Assembly (NCBI GenBank): GCA_963746465.1
Contig: CAVVAY010000013.1
Location: 248,001 to 312,000 of the forward strand
Reading direction: 5' to 3'
From: CAVVAY01 sp963746465
GTDB lineage: Bacteria > Actinomycetota > Actinomycetes > JACCUZ01
Length of the DNA stretch: 64,000 bases
A model generated the notes under the pieces. It ran no database searches, was not told the origin of the DNA, and saw only the letters and a list, made by a program, of their open reading frames with translations. A program made the translations under genes and the position numbers. This document shows, one piece after another, positions 24,037-32,371 of the stretch (the first letter of the stretch is position 1; each line of letters starts with the position of its first letter).

Positions 24037-26751
24037 TCAGCGGTGACGAGCCGGGATAGATGAGGCGGGCAGTGACTGCTTGCGACGGTGCTTCGGGATG
24101 TGAGGCTTGACGTGAGCTGCGCGCCGACGCCTGCTGGTCATGACCATCGCGGCCAGGGACAGCAGGGCGAGAACGGGAACGGCGGCGTTGACGAGCAGGA
24201 CGACGAGGCCGACGCGCCCGTCGGACTCAGGAAGCCCGGAGTCGCTGGCTGAACCGACCGGCTGCATCCGATCGGTGGAACCGGACGAGACTGTCGTCGC
24301 GACGACCTCCGGCCCGGAAACCGGGGTCGGGAGCGGATCCACCTCGGGAGAGCTGCGCATGACATGCACCGGCCGGGTGTCGCCGCTACGACAGTCGCGG
24401 GTCCCCACGACGCCGACGCAGGTGACGTCGGAGGAGTCGCGCGAGTGTGCCTCCAGGTGACCAGGCGCTGAGCCGCCGGCGCCGTCGCCCGGCGCACGCG
24501 AGTGACCCACGCCGCGAGGTCTTGGTCCCACCACGGCTGTGCTCGCCGATGGCAGCGCGGGCAGGCTCGAGAACGACGCGGACGCCGCGGACTCCGTCTC
24601 GACCACGGCCACCGGCGGTTCCGGCGCGGCCGCGTTGCGGCACGCCTCCTCCGCCGCGACGCCGTTCGACGCGCAGCCGGCGTCGCCTCCGCGGGCAACC
24701 GAGCTGACCTGTCCCGAGCGTCCGGACCGACCCGACGCCGAGCCGTCGTAGGGCGTCACCAGGACCGCCGCTGCACTTCCCGTGTCACCTGATGCGCCGC
24801 TCACCGACGCCGAGCCGCCGGCGCTCGTGCGCGGGACGCCGGTTCCGGCTGCTGTCACGTGGGTGTCGCCACCCGGCCCGCCGGCAGCGGCGGCACTGCT
24901 GTCGCCGGTCGGCCCGCTGCTGGCGGTCGCCACGGCGCTCCCCCCGGAGATGACGAGCGACAGCGTGTTTCCTGATCGGCCTGACGCAGAGGTGGCGCCG
25001 GCGCCGCCGCCGGCACCACCGATGGCACCGCCGGCTACCTCTCCGCCAGGGACGGACCAGTCCCTGCCCGGAAGGCCCTCGGTCGCGCTGGCTGTTGCAT
25101 CGCCGGTGTCGCCGCTGACCGCTTGCCCAGCCGCGCCGTTCCGGCCACTGGTCAGCGCCCAGGCGCCTCCGCTGTCGCCGCTGGTGGCGCCGGCGGTCGC
25201 AGCACCGCCCTGCCCGGGGAGGACACCGGGGACGGACAGGGCCGGTTGGTCGATGTGGGTGCCCACGACACTGACGGCACTCCCGGTGTCCCCTGACCGC
25301 GCGGACGTTGCCGAGGCACCGTGCACAGTGAGCGCCACTGCGACGGAGTTGCCCGACCGGCCGGACCGTGCAGTAGAGGGGCCCGTGCCCGCGGTGTCGA
25401 CGAGGCCCGGATCGAGCGCCGCGCCATGGGGGGCTCGGGCACCGGCGTCACCGGTACGGGCCGCGGACACTGCCGAGCCTGAGACTGCCACCGAGACCGC
25501 AGTCGCCATCCCCGGGACTCCGACCGAAGTCGCGACGGCCTGCTGTCGCGGTGGCAGGACGGTGGCCTGTGCTCCGGCTCCGGCGGTCACGGCCACCGCA
25601 AGGCCGCAGCTCGGCACCGTGGCGTAGCCCGCGTCGGCCGCGCAGTGCAGGACGTCGGTTTCCCCGGTGCGTGCCGTCCCGCCGTGCTGGTCCCAGCTCG
25701 CGACATCGACGGTGACCTGCCCGCGTTGTGCCGCGGTCGTCCTTCCGATTCCGGCAAGCAGATCCGCCACCTGGGGGCCGGTCTCCGCATCCGCAGCGGC
25801 AGACATCTGGCCGCCGAGGCCGTTCACGAGGTCACGCAACGACGACGTGATGGCGCCGACGTCGATGGTCGTGCTGCGGGACCGGGATCCCGAGGCCACC
25901 GACATCATCGAGGTGCCGGCCAGGTTCACCGCCCCGGTGCTGCCGCTCGTCGCGGCCGCGGTCGCACTCCCGCCACCCGTCACGCTCACGGCCACGGCGT
26001 CGCCGCTTCGTCCGGACCTGCCACCGGCGCCGTCCGACCCGATGCCCGACGGCGCCGCGACCCGGCCAAGGGCCGCCACCGCGTTGGTCGGCCCGTCGAG
26101 GCTGACCGAGACCGAGACGGCGCAGAAGCACGAGGACGCGAGACCGTTCCCGTCGACGACCGCGGCTCGCACCAGGGACTCCACGTAGGAGGACACCAAC
26201 TGCTGGACCTGCTCGGCGCGTCCGGGGTCGGTCGCCAGTGGACCCGTCGGGCCACGGTCGGCCCGCGGCTCGACGACCGCTGGATCCGTCTCTGGCTCCG
26301 TCTCCGCTGGCGTGGCGTCGGCGGCCGCTCCGACCTGCGTCGCCGGGCCGGCGGCCGCCGCGTCTGATCCCGGGGACGTCTGGACTGCAGAAGCGGCCAC
26401 CTCGTCCCGCGTCACTGACTGCTGGGTCACCGGAGGACTGGTGGCCGTCTCGTCCGTCGCCACATCTCCGTCAGGGGTCGCCGGCGCCACCTCGGACGGC
26501 GGTGCAGCCTCGGACGACGGTGCAGCCTCGGACGACGGTGCAGCCTCGGACGAGGGTGCAGCCTCGGACGACGGTGCCACCGCCGACGGAACGGCGCTCG
26601 GCTCGTCCGGACCCGCGTTCCCCTCGGTGCCGGGGTCGTCGGCCGCTGCCCGAGCGCCGCCGGCGACGATGAGGAGCAGCGCCAGCACAGCGAGCAGCGC
26701 GAGGGAGCCACGGCGCTGCCGCCGGCCGGTACCCACCCGCCACCCGTTCAT
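24037..26751 (-). CDS. Secreted membrane-anchored repeat protein (904 aa), companion of the giant protein
   Basis: A 904-aa protein with a clear Sec signal peptide (residues 1-36, RRQRRGSLALLAVLALLLIVAGGARA), a Pro/Ser/Glu/Ala stalk containing five PSSEAA-like hexapeptides (58-87), and a long body of the same SG(D/R/N)(S/T)G-headed segments as the giant protein (for example ARSGRSGNSVAVALTVHG, TSARSGDTGSAVSVVG). It ends with a hydrophobic helix (847-871) and a 30-residue basic cytoplasmic tail (SRRRRAAH...ARHR). There is no LPXTG-like motif, so it is probably held in the membrane. It contains a few Cys (CFCAVSV, TVPSCGLAV, GCASNGVAAEEAC). The giant gene starts 16 bases downstream, so the two are very likely co-transcribed and their products may interact. 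An XRE regulator lies 125 bases upstream. Confidence 0.75.
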   Translation of the reverse strand: MNGWRVGTGRRQRRGSLALLAVLALLLIVAGGARAAADDPGTEGNAGPDEPSAVPSAVAPSSEAAPSSEAAPSSEAAPSSEAAPPSEVAPATPDGDVATDETATSPPVTQQSVTRDEVAASAVQTSPGSDAAAAGPATQVGAAADATPAETEPETDPAVVEPRADRGPTGPLATDPGRAEQVQQLVSSYVESLVRAAVVDGNGLASSCFCAVSVSVSLDGPTNAVAALGRVAAPSGIGSDGAGGRSGRSGDAVAVSVTGGGSATAAATSGSTGAVNLAGTSMMSVASGSRSRSTTIDVGAITSSLRDLVNGLGGQMSAAADAETGPQVADLLAGIGRTTAAQRGQVTVDVASWDQHGGTARTGETDVLHCAADAGYATVPSCGLAVAVTAGAGAQATVLPPRQQAVATSVGVPGMATAVSVAVSGSAVSAARTGDAGARAPHGAALDPGLVDTAGTGPSTARSGRSGNSVAVALTVHGASATSARSGDTGSAVSVVGTHIDQPALSVPGVLPGQGGAATAGATSGDSGGAWALTSGRNGAAGQAVSGDTGDATASATEGLPGRDWSVPGGEVAGGAIGGAGGGAGATSASGRSGNTLSLVISGGSAVATASSGPTGDSSAAAAGGPGGDTHVTAAGTGVPRTSAGGSASVSGASGDTGSAAAVLVTPYDGSASGRSGRSGQVSSVARGGDAGCASNGVAAEEACRNAAAPEPPVAVVETESAASASFSSLPALPSASTAVVGPRPRGVGHSRAPGDGAGGSAPGHLEAHSRDSSDVTCVGVVGTRDCRSGDTRPVHVMRSSPEVDPLPTPVSGPEVVATTVSSGSTDRMQPVGSASDSGLPESDGRVGLVVLLVNAAVPVLALLSLAAMVMTSRRRRAAHVKPHIPKHRRKQSLPASSIPARHR
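26491..26580 (-). repeat. Five 18-bp tandem repeats encoding PSSEAA
   Basis: Five consecutive units of CTCGGACGACGGTGCAGC with one to three changes at 26491, 26509, 26527, 26545 and 26563. They encode the stalk hexapeptides just after the signal peptide of the 904-aa protein. A minisatellite of this kind can vary in copy number between strains. Confidence 0.85.
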
Positions 26752-26791
26752 CTACACCCCCCGGACCTGTGGTCCCTGTGCGTACGCAAAG

Positions 26792-26843
26792 GTAGGGACG
26801 GTCCTACTTGCGCGCAAGCAAAGTGGCAGACCAGAAATGGTCT
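26792..26843. promoter_or_regulatory. Cluster of dyads between the XRE gene and the repeat-protein genes
   Basis: In the 125-bp gap before the 904-aa gene lie GTAGGgacggtCCTAC (26792-26807), the perfect palindrome CTTGCGCGCAAG (26807-26818) and AGACCAgaaaTGGTCT (26828-26843). They are in the position of a promoter/operator region, and the adjacent XRE-family protein is the obvious candidate to bind them. Function is inferred. Confidence 0.4.
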
Positions 26844-26876
26844 AGCCAGAAAGGACGGCGGAAATTACCGGAGAGA

Positions 26877-27326
26877 TCAGCCGGAACCGGACAGCCGGTT
26901 CACCCGATCGACAGCCGGGGTGGTGGGCGAGGGGTTCCTGGCCCGCGCGATCGCCAGCATCGCGTCGTACTGCACCTCGAGGAGGTGCCGTAGGTCGTCG
27001 TCGAGGTCGCTGTCCTGGCTGATCGCGTCCCGGGTACCGCGGGACACCCGTTCCGGCGCGCTGAAGCTGGTGATCCTGGCCTCGGCCGCCGAGAGGTGCC
27101 CGGCTGCCACCAGCAGCTCGACGAGAGACATCTGCAGGGCCGACTGCAGGCGCCGTAGCTGGCCGATAGAGGGAGTGGTGCCGCTGGTGCGCCAGCGAGA
27201 GATGACGGAGTCCGGGACGCCCGTGGCGCGCGCGAGGTCGCTGTTCCCCTCGAACCCGAGGATCTGCATGCGTTCGCCGAGCCATTCGGCCCATCGCACT
27301 GCCGTCGGCTCCGTCGGCTCCACCAC
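26877..27326 (-). CDS. XRE-family helix-turn-helix regulator
   Basis: A 149-aa cytoplasmic DNA-binding protein. Residues about 14-70 form an XRE/Cro-type HTH (NSDLARATGVPDSVISRWRTSG, then TPSIGQLRRLQSALQMSLVELLVAAG). The C-terminal half is helical and acidic (DSDLDDDLRHLLEVQYDAMLAIARAR) and may mediate dimerisation or ligand sensing. It reads toward the 904-aa and giant repeat-protein genes on the same strand, with 125 bases and several dyads between. It is therefore a likely regulator of that locus and may share or control its promoter. Start: GTG at 27326 or 27323. The target assignment is inference from position. Confidence 0.82.
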   Translation of the reverse strand: MVEPTEPTAVRWAEWLGERMQILGFEGNSDLARATGVPDSVISRWRTSGTTPSIGQLRRLQSALQMSLVELLVAAGHLSAAEARITSFSAPERVSRGTRDAISQDSDLDDDLRHLLEVQYDAMLAIARARNPSPTTPAVDRVNRLSGSG

Positions 27327-27446
27327 GGCACCAGTGTAGGACCCGGCCGGGTGGGTCGCCCGTCACCGAACCGCGGCATTCTGCTGGCGCTTTCTGGCCG
27401 ACCGGCGCACACTCAGGCGGGGCAGGGGACCGCATTTGGGGGCGTC

Positions 27447-27752
27447 ATGGCGACAGAACTCGTGACCGGGTTGCCGGAGGAGTCCGTCCGCTCGTCGCTG
27501 CTCTGCTTGAGCGCCCGACTGGAGGCGGAGTGGCGCGCGGCCGCGGAACGGTTCGTGAAGAGCCCCCCGCAGTCCCTCGAACGTCAACGCTGGGAAACCG
27601 CTCTTCGGCGTCTGACGGACGCACTGAACTCCCTGGAGGGCTTCGCGGGGAGCCTGGACACATCGCTCGGGCGTCGTGACTGGACGGCACGGCGACCGAA
27701 GTTGTACGGGGTGCCGAGCCAGCCGATGGCCGCAACGTTCCGAAAGCGGTGA
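27447..27752 (+). CDS. Hypothetical 101-aa helical protein
   Basis: Begins ATG at 27447 after a GGGGG stretch five bases upstream. The sequence is predicted largely helical (VRSSLLCLSARLEAEWRAAAERFV and RRLTDALNSLEGFAGSLDTSLG) with a basic C-terminus (RRPKLYGVPSQPMAATFRKR). No domain is recognised, and it has no signal peptide or membrane segment. It is divergent from the XRE gene (120 bases between starts) and ends 22 bases before gabT, so it may be regulated with either. Codon usage resembles its neighbours, which supports a real gene. Confidence 0.5.
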   Translation: MATELVTGLPEESVRSSLLCLSARLEAEWRAAAERFVKSPPQSLERQRWETALRRLTDALNSLEGFAGSLDTSLGRRDWTARRPKLYGVPSQPMAATFRKR

Positions 27753-27774
27753 CGGACTCCGTATCGTGCTCCGC

Positions 27775-29118
27775 ATGAGCGACGTCGGTGGTCCCACGCT
27801 TCCTCAAGAGCGGCGCCTGGTCACGGCGATCCCCGGGCCGCGCTCGGTGGCCCTGATGAGCCGGCGCAACGCGGTGGTGGCCCGCGGCATCGGGACGACG
27901 CTGCCGGTGTTCGTCGAGCGCGCCGGGGGCGGCGTGCTGGTCGACGTCGACGGCAACTCGCTGATCGACTTCGGGTCGGGCATCGCGGTCGTCAGCGTGG
28001 GCAACGCGGCCGAGGCAGTGGTGGCCCGGGTGCAGGAGCAGGTCGCGCGGTTCACCCACACCTGCTTCATGGTCACGCCGTACGAGGGGTACGTCGAGGT
28101 CTGCGAGGCGCTGCACCGACTGACTCCCGGCGACCACGAGAAGCGCTCGGCGCTGTTCAACTCCGGCGCCGAGGCAGTCGAGAACGCCGTGAAGGTCGCC
28201 CGGGCACACACCAAGCGGCAGGCCGTCGTCGTGTTCGACCACGGCTACCACGGCCGCACCAACCTCACGATGGCGCTGACGGCGAAGAACATGCCCTACA
28301 AGCATTCCTTCGGCCCGTTCGCGCCCGAGGTCTACCGGGTCCCGATGTCCTACCCGTTCCGCGACCCGTCGGGCATGACCGGCGAGCAGGCAGCCGCCCG
28401 GGCCCTCGATCTCGTGGAGAAGCAGGTCGGCGCCGACAACGTCGCCTGCATGGTGATCGAGCCGATCCAGGGCGAGGGCGGGTTCGTCGTCCCGGCCGAG
28501 GGCTTCCTGCCGGCGCTGGCCCGGTGGTGCACCGACAACGGCGCGGTGTTCGTCGCCGACGAGATCCAGTCCGGCTTCGCCCGCACCGGTGACTGGTTCG
28601 CCTGCGACGACGAGGGTGTGGTGCCGGACCTGGTGACCACCGCCAAGGGCATCGCCGGCGGCCTCCCGCTGGCAGCGGTCACCGGTCGCGCGGACATCAT
28701 GGATGCGCCGCATGCCGGGGGTCTCGGCGGTACGTACGGCGGCAACCCGGTCGCGTGCGCAGCAGCTCTCGGCTCGATCGAGACGATGGAGAGCCTGGAC
28801 CTGCCCGCCCGGGCCCGGCACATCGGAGAGGTGATGACCGCGCGGCTGCGCGACCTGGCGGCCACCTACGAAGTCATCGGAGACGTCCGCGGCCGTGGCG
28901 CGATGGTCGCGGTCGAGCTCACCCGCCCCGGCACCCTGGAGCCGGCCACCGCCGAGACGGCCGCGGTCGCCAAGGCCTGCCACACCGACGGCCTGGTGGT
29001 GCTGACCTGTGGCACCTACGGCAACGTGCTGCGTTTCCTGCCACCGCTGGTCATGCCCGACCACCTGCTCGACGAGGGACTCGGGGTGCTCGAGAAGGCC
29101 TTCGCCGGCCTCGGCTGA
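27775..29118 (+). CDS. gabT: 4-aminobutyrate aminotransferase
   Basis: A 447-aa class III PLP-dependent aminotransferase that would transfer the amino group of GABA to 2-oxoglutarate, giving succinate semialdehyde. Recognisable parts are the cofactor region FNSGAEAVENAVKVAR, the substrate region GYHGRTNLTMALT, the motif EPIQGEGGF, the Asp in ADEIQSGFARTG and the Schiff-base lysine in TTAKGIAGG; the C-terminal part includes GTYGGNPVACAAAL. The length is typical. The ATG at 27775 is preferred over upstream in-frame codons because the protein then begins as in the family. Its place beside the polyamine genes fits the last step of putrescine degradation. Confidence 0.92.
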   Translation: MSDVGGPTLPQERRLVTAIPGPRSVALMSRRNAVVARGIGTTLPVFVERAGGGVLVDVDGNSLIDFGSGIAVVSVGNAAEAVVARVQEQVARFTHTCFMVTPYEGYVEVCEALHRLTPGDHEKRSALFNSGAEAVENAVKVARAHTKRQAVVVFDHGYHGRTNLTMALTAKNMPYKHSFGPFAPEVYRVPMSYPFRDPSGMTGEQAAARALDLVEKQVGADNVACMVIEPIQGEGGFVVPAEGFLPALARWCTDNGAVFVADEIQSGFARTGDWFACDDEGVVPDLVTTAKGIAGGLPLAAVTGRADIMDAPHAGGLGGTYGGNPVACAAALGSIETMESLDLPARARHIGEVMTARLRDLAATYEVIGDVRGRGAMVAVELTRPGTLEPATAETAAVAKACHTDGLVVLTCGTYGNVLRFLPPLVMPDHLLDEGLGVLEKAFAGLG

Positions 29119-29186
29119 GCGTCGTTGCGCGCTTCCTCGCGCAGGACGACAGTCGAGGGAGGAGTCCGCTCTCCGTCAGGGGATAC

Positions 29187-30329
29187 ATGAGGGTTCGGAC
29201 CACAACGGTGTCCCGGTACAGCGTCTTGGTCCTGGGCGGGGAGGTCACGGCCGCCGACACCGCCGAGCTGCGCCGCGAGCTCAGCTCGCTGCTGAGCGAG
29301 GACAGCAGGGAGATGGTCATCTGCGACCTCTCCCGGGTCCGCTCCGCCGACCCGGACGCGCTGACGGTCTTCGCCTCGCACCAGGGGACCGGGGAAGGCC
29401 CCGGTCCGGCCATCTGCCTCGCCGGTGCCCGCGGCGCGGTAGCTCTGGCCCTGGAGCAGATGGGGATCCCGCGGTTCGTGCTGATCGCTCCTACCGTCGT
29501 CGCGGCGGTCGAGCTGGCACGCGCCCGCCCGCCGAGGCTGTGCGCGGTGCGCTCGCTGGCCGCCGGCTCCTCGGCACCCCGGCTGGCTCGCCGGTTCGCT
29601 CGCGACACCTGCGCGCAGTGGCAGTTGGACGGGGTCGCGGACGATGTGGAGCTGCTAGTGGCTGAGCTGGTCACCAACGCCGTCGACCACGCCGGCACCG
29701 ATGTCGTGCTGCGGCTCGAGCGGACCACCGATCAGGTGACCGTGGCGGTGCGGGACGGGAAGGGCGGGCACTTCGCGTCGTGGTGGCGCGGCGAGCCGGA
29801 CGGGGACGGCGACCCGGAGGACCTCCTCGACGTGCCGGTCTGGGGGCACGGCCTGACCATCGTGCGCGCGCTTGCCGTGTCCGCCGGTGTGCAGTCCGAC
29901 GCCGCCGGCGGCAAGGTCGTCTGGGCCGTGCTGCCTGTCCGGCAGTCTCTGGCCGGCGCCGGTCCGCAGCGGCCGGTCCGCTGGTGGCTGACCGTCAACG
30001 CCGGCCGCGGGGGGGTGCATGACACCAGCCGATGGGTGGTGCGCCTGTGCCTGGCATGGCTTCCGGACCGGCCGGACCAGGTGTGGCTCGCCCTCTCCTA
30101 CCAGCCGAACCACCCCTCGCTGCCTCGCGGCCGGTGGCGGGTGGCCCGGTCGGCGCTACACGACGGCCTTCTGGGCCCGGTGCAGCACCGTGGTCTGCGG
30201 CTTTGGCCGGACCGCTCCGGCCGGCAGCTGCTGCTCGAGCTTCCCGGCGACCCACCGAAGATGGTTCGGGTTTCCGCGGCGCGGGTGCGGCAGTTCCTGG
30301 CGGCGACCGGGACCGTCGACCCGGACTAG
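29187..30329 (+). CDS. Three-domain regulator: STAS - HATPase (anti-sigma kinase-like) - SsgA-like domain
   Basis: A 380-aa protein combining three domains normally found apart. Residues about 8-112 are a STAS (anti-anti-sigma) fold, but the usual DSSGL phosphorylation site reads ADPDAL, so no Ser is available and an Asp occupies the site. Residues about 128-252 are a GHKL ATPase of the RsbW type: N box ELVTNAVDHAG, G1 box RDGKGG, G2 box GHGLTIVRAL. Residues about 284-374 resemble SsgA/SsgB sporulation proteins: LALSYQPN, W-VAR--LHDGL, GLRLWPDRSGRQLLLEL and VRQFLAAT. The start has CAGGGGA four bases upstream. The likely role is partner-switching control of sporulation or division; this is inference. 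Confidence 0.8.
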   Translation: MRVRTTTVSRYSVLVLGGEVTAADTAELRRELSSLLSEDSREMVICDLSRVRSADPDALTVFASHQGTGEGPGPAICLAGARGAVALALEQMGIPRFVLIAPTVVAAVELARARPPRLCAVRSLAAGSSAPRLARRFARDTCAQWQLDGVADDVELLVAELVTNAVDHAGTDVVLRLERTTDQVTVAVRDGKGGHFASWWRGEPDGDGDPEDLLDVPVWGHGLTIVRALAVSAGVQSDAAGGKVVWAVLPVRQSLAGAGPQRPVRWWLTVNAGRGGVHDTSRWVVRLCLAWLPDRPDQVWLALSYQPNHPSLPRGRWRVARSALHDGLLGPVQHRGLRLWPDRSGRQLLLELPGDPPKMVRVSAARVRQFLAATGTVDPD

Positions 30330-30652
30330 CCGTCCAGCGGGTGCACCGCGACCACGGCGCGGACCGGCAGCGGGCCGTAGATGTGCGGGAACGCCTCGTC
30401 GGACCCGGCCGGCGCCTCGACGACGACCGGGACGTCGAGCCGGCCGGGATCGATCTCGAGCAGGACCAGCGGCTGCTCGACCGCCGAGTAGAACGCCGCA
30501 CGCACGCCGGGCCACTGGTGGCGGTAGGACGCGTGCAGGAACCCCTCCTCGTCCAAGGTCCGGCCGAGGGTCGACACCCGGTAGTCCCCGGACGCCTGGG
30601 CCTCCTCCCAGTCCTGCCTCAGCGCCAGGTGGAAGACCGGCTCAGTGGCCAC
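30326..30652 (-). CDS. DUF952 family protein
   Basis: A 108-aa protein of the DUF952 family, recognisable by FHLALRQDWEEAQASGDY, the GFLHASYRHQ core with its conserved His and the terminal FPHIYGPLPVRAV. The fold resembles ADP-ribosyltransferase-like small domains, but no activity is established. It overlaps the MBL-fold hydrolase stop by 11 bases and is therefore the last gene of the mscR-MBL operon. Its tail overlaps the converging STAS-HATPase-SsgA gene by four bases. Confidence 0.85.
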   Translation of the reverse strand: MATEPVFHLALRQDWEEAQASGDYRVSTLGRTLDEEGFLHASYRHQWPGVRAAFYSAVEQPLVLLEIDPGRLDVPVVVEAPAGSDEAFPHIYGPLPVRAVVAVHPLDG

Positions 30653-31271
30653 GGGCCACCCACTCGGCCAGGTGCGGGGCCTCGCGCCCGACGTGCGTGT
30701 CGTCGCCGTGGCCGGTGTGGACCACGGTGTCCGGCGGGAGGGTGAGCAGCCGGTCGCGGATCGAGGCGATGATCAGGCCGAAGTCGCTGTGGGACCGGCC
30801 GGTGGCGCCAGGCCCGCCCTGGAAAAGGGTGTCCCCGGAGAACAGCACCCCGAGGTCGGGGGCGTAGAGGCAGACGCCGCCCGGCGAGTGACCCGGCGTG
30901 TGCAGGACGGCGAGCCGGCTGCCCGCGACCTCCCAGAAGCCGCCCTCGGCCAGCTCCAGGTCGGGACGTAGGTCGCCGTACTCCTGCCGCCAGAGCACCA
31001 GGTCAGCCGGGTGCAAGGCGATCTCGGCATCGGTGGCAGCGGCGACCTCGACGGCCGCGTTGACGTGGTCGTTGTGCCCGTGCGTGCACACGACGGCCAC
31101 GACCCGCCGGCCACCGACGGCCGAGAGGACGGCCTCGGCGTCGTGCGCCGGGTCGATCACCAGGACCTCGTCGCCGTTCCCGACCAGCCAGACGTTGTTG
31201 TCGACCGCCCACTCGCCTCCGTCGAGGGCGAACGTCCCGGACGTCACGACCTTCTCCACCCGCGCGGCCAT
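30642..31271 (-). CDS. MBL-fold hydrolase associated with mycothiol-dependent formaldehyde oxidation
   Basis: A 209-aa metallo-beta-lactamase-fold hydrolase of the glyoxalase II type: CTHGHNDHVN, HTPGHSPGG, FSGDTLF and the C-terminal VHTGHGDDT supply the metal ligands. Its ATG shares one base with the mscR stop (TGATG), so translation is coupled. The same pair, an S-(hydroxymethyl)mycothiol dehydrogenase next to an MBL hydrolase, occurs in Mycobacterium tuberculosis (Rv2259/Rv2260), where the hydrolase is thought to cleave the thioester formed by the dehydrogenase. S-formylmycothiol hydrolase is therefore a reasonable but unproven function. Confidence 0.87.
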   Translation of the reverse strand: MAARVEKVVTSGTFALDGGEWAVDNNVWLVGNGDEVLVIDPAHDAEAVLSAVGGRRVVAVVCTHGHNDHVNAAVEVAAATDAEIALHPADLVLWRQEYGDLRPDLELAEGGFWEVAGSRLAVLHTPGHSPGGVCLYAPDLGVLFSGDTLFQGGPGATGRSHSDFGLIIASIRDRLLTLPPDTVVHTGHGDDTHVGREAPHLAEWVARGH

Positions 31272-32356
31272 CAGAGCACCACCACCGAGCGCAGCACCTC
31301 GCCGCGGTGCAGCTTCCCGAAGGCCTGCTCCACGTCGCCGAGCCCGATCGTCTCGGACACGAAGGCGTCGAGGTCGAAGCGGCCTTGGCGGTAGAGGTCG
31401 ACGAGCAACGGGAAGTCGCGGCTGGGCAGGCAGTCGCCGTACCAGCTGGACTTCAGGGCACCGCCCCGCCCGAACACCTCGATCATCGGCAGCTCGAGCC
31501 TCAGCTCCGGTGTCGGGACACCGACCAGAACCAGCACGCCGGCCAGATCGCGCGCGTAGAAGGCCTGCTCGTAGGTCTCCGGCCGGCCCACCGCCTCGAT
31601 CACGACGTCGGCTCCGAAGCCGCCGGTCAGCTCGCGGACCCGTTCTACGACGTCCTCGGTGCGTCCGTTGACGACGTGGGTGGCTCCGAAGCCTCGGGCC
31701 CACTCCAGCTTCCGGTCGTCGACGTCCACCGCGATGATCGTCGTCGCACCGGCCACCCGCGCACCGGCGATCGCCGCGTTGCCGACGCCGCCGCAGCCGA
31801 TGACCGCGACGCTGTCCCCGAGACCCACGTCGCCGGTGTTGACCGCGGCGCCGAAGCCGGCGATCACGCCGCAGCCGATCAGGCCGGCAGCGGTCGCCGG
31901 CGTCGCCGGGTCGACCTTGGTGCACTGCCCGGCGGCGACCAGGGTCTTCTCCACGAACGCCCCGATACCCAGCGCCGGGCTCAGGACGGTGCCGTCGGCG
32001 AGGGTCATCTTCTGGGTCGCGTTGTGGGTGGCGAAGCAGTACCACGGCCGGCCGCGCCGGCAGGCCCGGCAGTTCCCGCACACCGCCCGCCAGTTGAGCA
32101 CCACGAAGTCACCCGGGGCGACCTCGGTGACGCCCGGTCCGACGGCCTCCACGACACCGGCGGCCTCGTGACCGAGCAGGAACGGGAACTCGTCGTTGAT
32201 GCCCCCTTCGCGGTAGTGCAGGTCGGTATGGCAGACCCCGCAGGCCTGCACCTGCACCAGCGCCTCACCGGGACCGGGGTCCGGGACGAGGATCGTCTCG
32301 AGCGACACCGGGGCGCCCTTCCCGCGGGCGACGACTCCTTGCACTTCGTGCGGCAT
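31271..32356 (-). CDS. mscR: S-(hydroxymethyl)mycothiol dehydrogenase (mycothiol-dependent formaldehyde dehydrogenase)
   Basis: A 361-aa zinc-dependent medium-chain dehydrogenase. Catalytic zinc ligands lie in ACGVCHTDLHY and GHEAAG, structural-zinc cysteines in CGNCRACRRGRPWYC, and the NAD site in VIGCGGVGNAAIAGA followed by VDVDDRKL. The sequence as a whole (GVVARGKGAPV at the N-terminus, SSWYGDCLPSRDFP near the C-terminus) matches the actinobacterial AdhE2/MscR group, which oxidises the formaldehyde-mycothiol adduct and can also reduce S-nitrosomycothiol. It would remove formaldehyde or aldehydes, which fits its location at the end of a polyamine oxidation operon. The upstream gene ends 15 bases away. 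Confidence 0.9.
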   Translation of the reverse strand: MPHEVQGVVARGKGAPVSLETILVPDPGPGEALVQVQACGVCHTDLHYREGGINDEFPFLLGHEAAGVVEAVGPGVTEVAPGDFVVLNWRAVCGNCRACRRGRPWYCFATHNATQKMTLADGTVLSPALGIGAFVEKTLVAAGQCTKVDPATPATAAGLIGCGVIAGFGAAVNTGDVGLGDSVAVIGCGGVGNAAIAGARVAGATTIIAVDVDDRKLEWARGFGATHVVNGRTEDVVERVRELTGGFGADVVIEAVGRPETYEQAFYARDLAGVLVLVGVPTPELRLELPMIEVFGRGGALKSSWYGDCLPSRDFPLLVDLYRQGRFDLDAFVSETIGLGDVEQAFGKLHRGEVLRSVVVL

Positions 32357-32371
32357 GGAAGGGACCCTAGG

